Assembly (NCBI GenBank): GCA_043742955.1
Contig: JAYTXL010000238.1
Span: forward strand, 1-24,906
Length of the DNA stretch: 24,906 nucleotides
Direction: 5' to 3'
From: JAYTXL01 sp043742955
GTDB taxonomy: Bacteria; Verrucomicrobiota; Verrucomicrobiia; Limisphaerales; JAYTXL01
In this document: positions 15,217-22,734 of the stretch, one piece after another
Layout: every line of letters begins with the position of its first letter
How positions within the stretch are numbered: position 1 is the first letter of the stretch
Made by a program: the position numbers and the translations under genes
Notes under the pieces: generated by a model
Told to the model about the DNA's origin: nothing
The model's database searches: none
The model's input: the letters and a program-made list of their open reading frames with translations, nothing else

Positions 15217-17007
15217 TCAAGGCCGGGAGCCGGGAGCCGGCACATACCACTGGCCGCGCAACCAATCGGCCAGCAGGGTCATGGCGGGGGTGTCCAGCAT
15301 CTGCTTCGCACCGAAGGCCGGCATCCGGTCATTGCTCTTGCCATAATAACTGGGGTGCGCTGGATCCGTGAGCAGACCAACGATCCAGGCACGGGTGCCG
15401 TAACCCGTTAGATCCGGCGCGGTGGCATCCTCGTCTTTCTTGCGGAATTGATGGCATTCCGAGCAGCGCAGATCGCCCTGGATCAGGGCCTGTCCTTCCG
15501 CGATGAGGGCGGCGTCTTGTTGGTCGCTTGCGCTTTGGGCCGGGAGTTGCGCCTCGGCGGAAAGGGCCGCGATGACTTTCAACAAGCCCGCCTTCTGTTC
15601 GGGTGACAATTTGGCAATGTCCTTTTTGACAAACCTGGACATTTTTCCATCGCTGAATTTGGTCGCTCCAAAATAGTGCGGGGTGCTGATTTTTGCGGGG
15701 TCGAGCAGGCCGGCGAGCCATGGGCGGCTCGCAAATCCCTTCAAATCACTGGCGGTCGGCGGGTCCTTGAGGGTGAGACCAGTGCCATCATGGCCGTCAA
15801 AGCGATGGCAACTTGCACAATGTTTGGCAAAAAGTTTGGGCCCCTGCGTCAGCGCGTCGTTGCGCAGCAGCGTCACCGCGCCTTGGGCGGGGATGCCCGC
15901 TGGTGATTGGGCCAGTTCAATCACGCGCTCGGCGTCGCGATCCGCTTCCTTCACGGCGGCGAGATAACTGGAGTTACCACGGTCCTCCGCCACCGCCAGG
16001 TAGGTTAGCAACGCCACTCCCCCAAGCAAAGCCCAGAGCAATCCAACATTGAACCGGTGGCCGAGTTTCCATTTGGCGATCAGCGGCATGGCCGTGATCA
16101 GACCCATGATGACGCCGGGGATGATCATCGCGCCCCAGATTTCGGTTTCGCCCGGAAAGTATTTCAGGAGCTGGAACAGAAAAAGAAAATACCACTCTGG
16201 TCGCGCCGCGGAAAATTGCTCCGAGGGATCGGCCGGCGCGCCGAGTTCCGCCCCGTGGCGGCGCACGATCAGGAACAACACGGCGGCCAGCACCGCCAGG
16301 CAGGCGACGGCATCCTTCAACACTTGATCCGGCCAGAAAGGCGAATCGGGCTTCCGCTTCGGTTCCTTGGCCGTGAGGCCGTGGCGACGGAACAAGTAGA
16401 TGTGGCCGACGACCAGCGCGACGATGGCACCTGGAAGCACCCCGGCGTGCAGCGCAAAAAACCGGGTGAGAGTATGGTGGCCATAATCCGAGCCGCCGAC
16501 GATGAGTTTCTGCAACTCCGGCCCGATGACCGGGGTGATGGCGGCGATGTTGGTCGCGACGGTGGTGGCCCAGAATCCTTTTTGATCCCAGGGTAGCAAA
16601 TATCCGGTGAGCGAAAGGCCCAGCACCAGGAGCAGCAGCGCCACGCCGAACCAGTAATTTACTTCGCGCGGTGCCTTGTACGCGCCGTCGATGATCACTT
16701 GCATCAAATGCAGCACCAGCAGGACGTTCATTGCCTGCGCGGTGTAATGATGCAATCCGCGCAGAAACCAGCCGCCCCACATTTGGTGCTGGATATAGTA
16801 AACACTTTCCCAGGCGGTCTGGGAACTGGGGCTGTATGCCATCCAGAGCACGATCCCGGTGAGGAACTGGATCGCGAGGGTGAAGGTCAGCGTGCTGCCC
16901 CACACATAACGCCAGCGCGAGCCCCCCGGCACATTTTCAAACAGCGCCTCATGCAAGAGCTTTTTGCTGCCCGTGCGGTGGTCCAGCCAGTCGAACAGGG
17001 CTTTCAT
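15217..17007 (-). CDS. Cytochrome b (b6-type) fused to two cytochrome c domains
   Basis: A 596-residue membrane protein forming, with the Rieske protein encoded just upstream, a quinol:cytochrome c oxidoreductase core. Residues 1-345 are cytochrome b. Heme-b ligands are His86/His100 and His187/His202; the second pair is 15 apart, as in cytochrome b6, not 14 as in mitochondrial cytochrome b. PEWYFLF (from residue 270) is the Qo-site PEWY motif, in the part corresponding to subunit IV. The extra b6f c-heme cysteine near residue 35 is absent. Residues about 385-596 hold two heme-c sites, CASCH (Cys397, Cys400, His401) and CSECH (Cys515, Cys518, His519), with likely axial Met456 and Met562. The two c domains share RPWLAGLL/RAWIVGLL and HYFG/SYYG, so they arose by duplication. 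The start overlaps the Rieske stop by 4 bases. Confidence 0.95.
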   Translation of the reverse strand: MKALFDWLDHRTGSKKLLHEALFENVPGGSRWRYVWGSTLTFTLAIQFLTGIVLWMAYSPSSQTAWESVYYIQHQMWGGWFLRGLHHYTAQAMNVLLVLHLMQVIIDGAYKAPREVNYWFGVALLLLVLGLSLTGYLLPWDQKGFWATTVATNIAAITPVIGPELQKLIVGGSDYGHHTLTRFFALHAGVLPGAIVALVVGHIYLFRRHGLTAKEPKRKPDSPFWPDQVLKDAVACLAVLAAVLFLIVRRHGAELGAPADPSEQFSAARPEWYFLFLFQLLKYFPGETEIWGAMIIPGVIMGLITAMPLIAKWKLGHRFNVGLLWALLGGVALLTYLAVAEDRGNSSYLAAVKEADRDAERVIELAQSPAGIPAQGAVTLLRNDALTQGPKLFAKHCASCHRFDGHDGTGLTLKDPPTASDLKGFASRPWLAGLLDPAKISTPHYFGATKFSDGKMSRFVKKDIAKLSPEQKAGLLKVIAALSAEAQLPAQSASDQQDAALIAEGQALIQGDLRCSECHQFRKKDEDATAPDLTGYGTRAWIVGLLTDPAHPSYYGKSNDRMPAFGAKQMLDTPAMTLLADWLRGQWYVPAPGSRP

Positions 17008-17552
17008 GTCTTGACCACCTTCTCGGCGTGCCCAGGAATGAAATTTTTGAATTCGACCCAGACCTCGCCGCCGGTGCGGATTTCCACCCGGAGATCATCC
17101 AGGCCGCGCGGGCTGGGGCTTTTCGGATCGCTGACCTGGCCGTCGAGACCAAACGTGCTGTTGTGGCAGGGGCAAAGGTAACCCTTGCGCTCCGGGATAT
17201 AATCCACGAAACACCCGGCATGCGGGCAGACGACATTGATGGCTTGCACCGCCGTCTCGCTGGTCCGCCGCAAATAAACCGCGCCGACGGGCACTTGCGG
17301 GAATTTGTTCCAGGCATCCGAGCGGTCGGCGATGACGGCAAACTTGCGGGGAACACTATCGTTGGGCAGGGATTCCAGCGTGGTCACTCGGATGGCCCCG
17401 TTGGCTCGGACTGAGCGCCGCAGGGGATCGAGAATCACCGGGAGCCCGGCGGCCACCGGGGCCAATCCGACCACGCCGCCGATGGCCACGCAGCAGGCTT
17501 GTTTGCAAAACTCCCGGCGGTCGGGCGAAGGGGGTGGGTCGGGTGGCTGCAT
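17004..17552 (-). CDS. Rieske iron-sulfur protein of the bc complex
   Basis: A 182-residue Rieske protein that takes the first electron from quinol and passes it toward the cytochrome c domains. The 2Fe-2S ligands are Cys109 and His111 in VVCPHAGC and Cys127 and His130 in LCPCHNSTF; Cys114 and Cys129 form the stabilising disulfide. DRREFCKQ followed by a hydrophobic segment (CVAIGGVVGLAPVAAGLPVI) is a TAT-like signal anchor, as expected for a protein exported with its cluster. I start at the ATG at 17552; the codon before it is a TTG, so one extra residue is possible. It is the first gene of a two-gene unit with the cytochrome b-c fusion (4-base overlap). No terminal oxidase or separate cytochrome c1 is adjacent. 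Confidence 0.95.
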   Translation of the reverse strand: MQPPDPPPSPDRREFCKQACCVAIGGVVGLAPVAAGLPVILDPLRRSVRANGAIRVTTLESLPNDSVPRKFAVIADRSDAWNKFPQVPVGAVYLRRTSETAVQAINVVCPHAGCFVDYIPERKGYLCPCHNSTFGLDGQVSDPKSPSPRGLDDLRVEIRTGGEVWVEFKNFIPGHAEKVVKT

Positions 17553-17855
17553 CAATTATATGGCGTTTGGTTTTCCGCGATTGCGCTGGTTCTGACGAAA
17601 AATACGGAAACCTCTTCAAAAGACCAAGCAGATTTACATGCTGCGGGAAATGGGCTGCGCTGCAAGCATTGTGTGGCGACGGATGCCCCCCCGTCCCGCC
17701 GTTGCGGCCCGGTGAAGGATCCGCTTCGTTGGTGGTTACAGAATATGGTCAAGCGCCAAGCCGTTGCCGGCCGGGACCGGCCAATTTACCCCACCTGCCC
17801 GGGTCCGGTGCCCGCCCGATAAACAGCGATACGATTATTTGACGAAAGAAAAGTT
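17553..17855. other. Divergent spacer between Rieske and TolC-like genes
   Basis: No gene is seen in this 303-base spacer. It contains a promoter candidate for the Rieske gene (17599-17627, minus strand) and a compact GGCCGG-GA-CCGGCC hairpin (17769-17782). The last 70 bases before the TolC-like gene become AT-richer, but I could not find a pair of promoter boxes with good spacing there. Confidence 0.5.
17599..17627 (-). promoter_or_regulatory. Candidate promoter of the Rieske-cytochrome unit
   Basis: On the minus strand TTGGTC (plus-strand 17622-17627) and TATTTT (17599-17604) are separated by 17 bases, 47 bases before the Rieske ATG. Good spacing, moderate box match; pattern evidence only. 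Confidence 0.35.
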
Positions 17856-19361
17856 ATGCGGCATCCTCGTTGTCTAATGCGATTGACACACATTTTTTCC
17901 GCGAGTTTGCTGGCCTTCACTGCGTCGGCCGAGGTGCAGACGCCCTCCACCACCACCCGCGTCATGCCCCTGGCGGAGTGCATTCAGCTCGCGCTGAAAC
18001 ACAACCTCGCCGTCCAAATCGAGCGGTTCAATCCGACGCTTTCCTTGTATGCCCTGGATCTGGCGTACGCGCCGTATGACGCCACCTTCAGCATGACGGC
18101 GGTGCACAGTCACACCACGTCCCCCGGCGGCAGTGGAAATCTCGGCCCGTTCGCCCCCTCCGAGACGGGTGCAGACAATTTTGTTCCCAGCCTCAGCGGT
18201 CTTCTGCCCTCCGGCATGACCTATAAAATCGACAATAATTTCGTCAGCGAGGAAGGCACATTTGTGTCCAAAGGTTCGCGTTATAACGGCAATGCGACGC
18301 TCACCTTGGCCCAGCCATTGTTGAAAAATTCGTGGATCGATGCGACGCGGCTGAATATCCAGGTGAGCAAGAAAGACCTGAAAATCTCCAACCTCATTTT
18401 GCAATTGCAGATCATGAACACGGTCACCAGCGTGGAACTGGCCTATTACGACCTCATCTTCACCCGGGAAAACGTCAAAGTGCAGCAAAAGGCGCTCGAG
18501 TTGGCCGAGCGTCTGCTGGCGGAAAACAAGAAGCGAGTCGAGGTCGGTGCCCTCGCTCCGCTCGACGAAAAACAGGCCGAATCCCAGGTCGCCGCCCGCC
18601 GTTCCGACTTGCTCTCCGCGCAGCGCGAGTTGGCCGCGCAGCAGAACCAGCTGAAGAACTTGTTGGTGGACGATTTCTCGGCGTGGCAAAACATCAGCAT
18701 TGAGCCGGCGGAAACCTTGCTGGCCATGCCCGGAGCCTTCGACCTCCAGGAAAGCTGGCGGAAGGGCCTGGCCACACGACCTGATTTGCAACAGCTCAAA
18801 ATCGACCTCGAAAAGCGGGATCTCACCACCCGCTACCAGCAAAACCAGCTCTATCCCTCCCTGGACGCCACGGCCAGCGTGGGTCGTTCCAGCATCGGCT
18901 CCGCTTTTGATCAAATGTTCTCCGGCCTTCGAGACGCAGACAACCCGCACTATACCTACGGCTTGATCTTCAGCATGCCGCTCGGCAACCGCGACGCCCG
19001 CGTCCGCCTGCAGTCCACCAAGGCGGCCAAACAACAGGCCGGGCTCCGGGTGAAAAAGTTGGAGCAGGACATCCTGGTGCAGATCGATGATGCGGTGAAA
19101 CTGGCCCGGACTAACTTTGAACGCGTGGACGCCACCAAACAAGCCCGGCTCTACGCTGAAGCCGCCCTCGAAGCCGAACAAAAGAAATTGGAAAACGGCA
19201 AGAGCACCAGTTTCTTCGTGCTCCAACTCCAGCGCGACCTCACTTCTGCGCGCTCCGCCGAAATACGCGCGCTGGCCGATTACAATAAATCGCTCTCCTC
19301 CATCTCCCTCAACGAAGGCTCCACCCTCGAGCGAAATAAGCTCAACGTGGAAGTGAAATAA
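17856..19361 (+). CDS. TolC-family outer-membrane efflux protein
   Basis: A 501-residue outer-membrane channel protein of the TolC/OEP family. An N-terminal export signal is visible (LTHIFSASLLAFTASAEVQT), with Ser-Ala-Glu near the likely cut. The mature protein opens with MPLAECIQLALKHNLAVQIE, the family's usual first helix, and has two long helical repeats (about residues 35-260 and 290-490), each with Ala/Gln/Leu-rich heptads such as KALELAERLLAENKKRVEVG and LYAEAALEAEQKKLENGKST. FSMPLGNRDARVRLQSTKAA marks the start of the second repeat helix. Such proteins form trimers and pair with inner-membrane pumps and periplasmic adaptors, none of which is encoded here. The start is ATG 17856; ATG 17877 would give a tighter signal peptide. 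Neither has a strong ribosome site. Confidence 0.92.
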   Translation: MRHPRCLMRLTHIFSASLLAFTASAEVQTPSTTTRVMPLAECIQLALKHNLAVQIERFNPTLSLYALDLAYAPYDATFSMTAVHSHTTSPGGSGNLGPFAPSETGADNFVPSLSGLLPSGMTYKIDNNFVSEEGTFVSKGSRYNGNATLTLAQPLLKNSWIDATRLNIQVSKKDLKISNLILQLQIMNTVTSVELAYYDLIFTRENVKVQQKALELAERLLAENKKRVEVGALAPLDEKQAESQVAARRSDLLSAQRELAAQQNQLKNLLVDDFSAWQNISIEPAETLLAMPGAFDLQESWRKGLATRPDLQQLKIDLEKRDLTTRYQQNQLYPSLDATASVGRSSIGSAFDQMFSGLRDADNPHYTYGLIFSMPLGNRDARVRLQSTKAAKQQAGLRVKKLEQDILVQIDDAVKLARTNFERVDATKQARLYAEAALEAEQKKLENGKSTSFFVLQLQRDLTSARSAEIRALADYNKSLSSISLNEGSTLERNKLNVEVK

Positions 19362-19370
19362 TCCCAAGTA

Positions 19371-19487
19371 TTGAGCTCCAGAACTAAAGCCCGGGCCGAG
19401 TCGGAGTTGTTGGGCGGAATGTCCCGTGGATTGGCGCATGATCTGCAGGACTTGTTGACACCGGTTTCGACGTGTTTGCAGTTATGC
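19371..19487 (+). pseudogene. Remnant of a sensor histidine kinase (H-box fragment)
   Basis: In one frame this stretch encodes a 39-residue segment containing ELLGGMSRGLAHDLQDLLTP, followed by VSTCLQL. The LAHDLQDLLTPV core matches the phospho-acceptor H-box of HisKA domains; the histidine codon is at 19437-19439. Nothing recognisable as a sensor, as the rest of the dimerisation helix pair or as the HATPase domain is present: the frame runs into unrelated Pro-rich sequence and stops at 19556, and the upstream side abuts the TolC-like gene stop (19361). I read it as a decayed or deleted kinase gene. A short real protein cannot be excluded, but it would lack kinase activity. Confidence 0.5.
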
Positions 19488-19560
19488 GTATTTCTCCCCG
19501 CGCAGCCGCCCGGGACCGATGTCCCTCAGTACCCCTCCCCCGGCCGCCCGCACTGACACC

Positions 19561-20142
19561 ATGAAAGTGTTCGGCCTCACCGGTGGCATCGGCATGGGTA
19601 AATCCACCGCCGCCGAATTGTTGCGGGCGCGGGTTCCGGTCGTGGACACCGACGAGCTCGCCCGCCAAGTGGTCGAACCCGGACAGCCGGCCTTAGCCGA
19701 AATCCAAGCCGCGTTCGGTGCCGAAATGCTGGCCCCAGACGGTCGCTTGCGCCGCGACGCATTGGCGCGGCGAGTGTTTGCCGATGTCGCGTCGCGTCGG
19801 CAGCTCGAAGCCATCCTGCACCCCCCCATTCGCGCCCGTTGGCAGGCCCAGATCGAAACCTGGCGCGCGACGGGAGAAAAAATAGGCGTCGTGGTGATCC
19901 CGCTGTTGTTTGAAACCCGCGCCGAGACGTGCTTCGAGGCCACGATTTGTGTGGCCTGCACCGCCGTGACGCAACGGCAGCGGCTGCGCCCGCGCGGTTG
20001 GACGACGCAACAAATTGAGCAAAGGATTCAAGCGCAATGGCCGGTCGAGAAAAAGATGACGCTGGCTGATTTTGTGGTCTGGACGGAAGGCGCCCTGGCC
20101 GTGCAGGCGGAGCAGCTGGGGCGGATCATTCCGGCCGCTTGA
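19561..20142 (+). CDS. coaE: Dephospho-CoA kinase
   Basis: A 193-residue cytoplasmic kinase catalysing the last step of coenzyme A synthesis, ATP-dependent phosphorylation of the ribose 3'-OH of dephospho-CoA. The P-loop is GLTGGIGMGKST at residues 5-16 (most relatives have GSGKS, here GMGKS). VVDTDELARQVVEPG at residues 27-41 is the dephospho-CoA-binding motif with Asp29 and Asp31. The lid region is represented by HPPIRARW, and VVVIPLLFE is the core strand typical of the family. Length is normal. I chose the ATG at 19561, directly before the first beta strand; an in-frame start at 19519 would add 14 residues of low-complexity sequence. It precedes glgB by 59 bases. Confidence 0.95.
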   Translation: MKVFGLTGGIGMGKSTAAELLRARVPVVDTDELARQVVEPGQPALAEIQAAFGAEMLAPDGRLRRDALARRVFADVASRRQLEAILHPPIRARWQAQIETWRATGEKIGVVVIPLLFETRAETCFEATICVACTAVTQRQRLRPRGWTTQQIEQRIQAQWPVEKKMTLADFVVWTEGALAVQAEQLGRIIPAA

Positions 20143-20201
20143 ATGTGGGGGCGCACTTTTTCATGTCCTTCGCGACGGCTTCGTGACATAAGGGTTGCAC
20201 C

Positions 20202-22400
20202 ATGATTCTAACCCCAGAGGAACTGGAAAGCCTGGTCCAGGCACAACAATGCCATCCCCATCAACTGCTCGGCATGCACCCGCTGGGCGACGGCTCGGGC
20301 GTGGTCGTGCGGGCTTTCCTGGCGAACGCCGCCCAAGTCGAGGTGGTGGCCACGCACGAAAAAAAGCTGCCCCGTTTCAAACTCGCGCGCGTGCATGAGT
20401 CCGGCCTGTTCGAGGGGGTCTCCGCTGCGGTCACGCGGGTCTATGCCTACGACCTGGTCATCACCGACCACCAGGGCCAACGGCGCCAGACGCGCGATGG
20501 TTATTCATTTTTTCCGACGCTGGGCGAAAGTGATCTCTATCTCTTCGGCAAAGGCGACGAGCGACGCATCTACGACAAGCTGGGTGCCCAACTCCGCACC
20601 ATCGACGGCGTGGCCGGCACCAGCTTCGCCGTCTGGGCACCCAACGCACAGCGCCTCAGTGTCGTTGGCGAATTCAATGGCTGGGATGGCCGCTATCATC
20701 CGATGCGCCTGCTTGGCGGGTCCGGGGTGTGGGAATTGTTTCTGCCGGGCATCGGCGAAGGGACGCTTTATAAATATGAAATCAAGGAGGCGTCGGGAGC
20801 CGTCGCGCTGAAGACCGATCCCTACGGCTATTTTTTCGAGGCGGCCCCGAAGAATGCCTCCATTGTCTGGAACAACCAGAAATTTGCCTGGAGCGATGAC
20901 GAATGGCTGCGCCAGCGGCGCACGCTGGATCCGCTCCGGACCCCGCTCAGCGTTTACGAAGTCCACCTCGGTTCGTGGCTGAAAAAGAACATCGCCGAAT
21001 CCCTCAGCTACCGCGAGGTCGCCGCGCCCCTCGTCAAATACCTCCGGCAGACCGGCTTCACGCACGTGGAATTTCTGCCGGTCTCCGAGCACGCGTACTA
21101 CCCATCGTGGGGCTATCAAGTCACGGGCTTTTACTCCCCGACCAGCCGCTACGGCACGCCGGATGATTTTCAGTTTCTCGTCAACGCCCTGCATGAGGCG
21201 GGCATCGGCGTCATTGTGGATTGGGTCCCGGCGCACTTTCCGCGCGACACCTGGGCGCTGGCTCAGTTCGACGGCACGGCGCTCTACGAGCATGCGGATC
21301 CGCGCCAGGGCGCGCACCAGGACTGGGGCACGCTCATTTTTAACTTCGGCCGGCACGAGGTCAGGAATTTTCTCACCGCCAATGCCCTGTTCTGGTGCGA
21401 CCGCTTTCACATTGACGGACTGCGCGTGGATGCCGTCGCCTCCATGCTCTACCTCGACTACTCCCGTCAGTCCGGCGAATGGGTGCCCAACCAGTTTGGC
21501 GGCCGGGAAAACCTGGAGGCCATCGAGTTTTTGAAGGGCTTCAATCATCTGGTGCACACGGAATGTCCCGGCGTGCTGACCATCGCCGAGGAGTCCACCG
21601 CCTGGCCGCTGGTGACGCGACCTCCTTACCTGGGCGGGCTGGGATTCTCGTTCAAGTGGAACATGGGCTGGATGCACGATACGCTGGGTTATTTCAAGCT
21701 CGACCCCATTTATCGCAAGTATCACCAGAACGAGCTGACCTTCGCGACGCTCTATCATCACAACGAGAATTTTCAGCTGCCGCTCTCGCACGATGAAGTG
21801 GTGCATGGCAAAGGCTCGCTGCTCGGTAAGATGCCGGGCGACGACTGGCAGAAGTTCGCCAATCTCCGCGCGCTGCTGGCCCATCAATGGCTGTTCCCGG
21901 GCAAGAAACTCCTGTTCATGGGCTGCGAGTTCGGCCAGATCCGCGAGTGGAGCGAGAACGCCGGGCTTGATTGGGGACTGCTGGATCAAGGCCCGTTCCA
22001 TCGCGGCGTGCAGCGGTTCGTTTCCGATTTGAACCAGTTGTATCGCGCCACGCCGGCGCTCTGGCAGGCGGACTACGATCCCGTCGGCTTCTTCTGGGTG
22101 GATTGTTCCGACCACGAAAACAGTGTGCTTTCCTTTGTGCGTCAAGACCAGGCGGGGGCGAGCCAGTTCCTCGTCATCCTGAATCTCACGCCGGTGCTGC
22201 GCGCCCACTATCGTGTCGGCCTGCCGCGCGGTGGCTTTTGGCGCGAGGTGTTGAACAGCGACGCGGGCATCTACGGCGGCAGCAACCAGGGCAATCTGGG
22301 CGGTGTCCAGGCCCAGGAACATCCGATCCACAATCAGCCGTGTTCAGCCGAGTTCACCCTGCCGCCCGTGAGCGTGACGGTGTTTCAATCCGAGCGCTGA
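20202..22400 (+). CDS. glgB: 1,4-alpha-glucan branching enzyme (GH13)
   Basis: A 732-residue glycogen branching enzyme, which cuts alpha-1,4 chains and re-attaches them by alpha-1,6 links. Domain order is the full E. coli-like type: an N-terminal N1 domain (about 1-105, with HPHQLLGMHPLGDGSG), CBM48 (about 115-210, with FAVWAPNAQRLSVVGEFNGW), the GH13 barrel (about 235-610) and a C-terminal beta domain. The catalytic triad is present: nucleophile Asp410 in GLRVDAVASMLYLD, acid Glu463 in TIAEEST and transition-state stabiliser Asp531 in LSHDEVVHGKGSL. The product acts in cytoplasmic glycogen synthesis; no other glg gene is adjacent. It may be read with coaE, 59 bases upstream. Confidence 0.98.
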   Translation: MILTPEELESLVQAQQCHPHQLLGMHPLGDGSGVVVRAFLANAAQVEVVATHEKKLPRFKLARVHESGLFEGVSAAVTRVYAYDLVITDHQGQRRQTRDGYSFFPTLGESDLYLFGKGDERRIYDKLGAQLRTIDGVAGTSFAVWAPNAQRLSVVGEFNGWDGRYHPMRLLGGSGVWELFLPGIGEGTLYKYEIKEASGAVALKTDPYGYFFEAAPKNASIVWNNQKFAWSDDEWLRQRRTLDPLRTPLSVYEVHLGSWLKKNIAESLSYREVAAPLVKYLRQTGFTHVEFLPVSEHAYYPSWGYQVTGFYSPTSRYGTPDDFQFLVNALHEAGIGVIVDWVPAHFPRDTWALAQFDGTALYEHADPRQGAHQDWGTLIFNFGRHEVRNFLTANALFWCDRFHIDGLRVDAVASMLYLDYSRQSGEWVPNQFGGRENLEAIEFLKGFNHLVHTECPGVLTIAEESTAWPLVTRPPYLGGLGFSFKWNMGWMHDTLGYFKLDPIYRKYHQNELTFATLYHHNENFQLPLSHDEVVHGKGSLLGKMPGDDWQKFANLRALLAHQWLFPGKKLLFMGCEFGQIREWSENAGLDWGLLDQGPFHRGVQRFVSDLNQLYRATPALWQADYDPVGFFWVDCSDHENSVLSFVRQDQAGASQFLVILNLTPVLRAHYRVGLPRGGFWREVLNSDAGIYGGSNQGNLGGVQAQEHPIHNQPCSAEFTLPPVSVTVFQSER

Positions 22401-22734
22401 GGCGCAACCCGGCACGGGGAAACCACCAATGGACACGAATGGACACGACTGGGCTCTGGGTAAGAACTTCGCCGTCGTAGCGCGGGCGTCCCGCCGGCGA
22501 GTTGGCCGAGCGTCTCGCGAGGCGTTGCTCCGGGCGGCGGGACGCCGCCGGAACTCGCCGCCGAGGACGGCCGCGCGACACGGTTCCGGGGCGCAAATCG
22601 CGGCTTATTGCAGGCCGTGGAGTCTCTCCCCACTCGTTCTTCGCGGGGAGAGGAGTGGTTCCGGCTTCGCCGCGCTGGGTTTTTCGTGGTCCATTCGTGA
22701 TTTCCCTTTTCGCCGATAACGTGACCTTCTGATC
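22401..22734. repeat. Non-coding spacer rich in inverted repeats
   Basis: This 334-base spacer between glgB and the ClpX-like gene has no convincing gene but several repeats. A 10-base tandem ATGGACACGA is at 22429-22448. CACGAATGGA (22434-22443) recurs inverted at 22690-22699, bracketing most of the spacer. Inside, GGCGTCCCGCCG (22485-22496) pairs with 22535-22546, GGCGAGTT (22496-22503) pairs with AACTCGCC (22552-22559), and CTCTCCCC (22624-22631) pairs with GGGGAGAG (22645-22652). The nested layout suggests inserted palindromic units. No T-run follows the stems, so none looks like a classical terminator for glgB. Confidence 0.65.

Noticed and set aside
17874..19439. A 521-codon leftward open frame opposite the TolC-like gene
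   Set aside because: It is the antisense of a gene with a signal peptide and OEP repeats; its own translation is Gly/Arg/His-rich without domains.
20505..22331. A 608-codon leftward open frame opposite glgB
   Set aside because: The plus strand encodes complete GH13 catalytic motifs. The reverse frame is open only because of GC-rich codon use.
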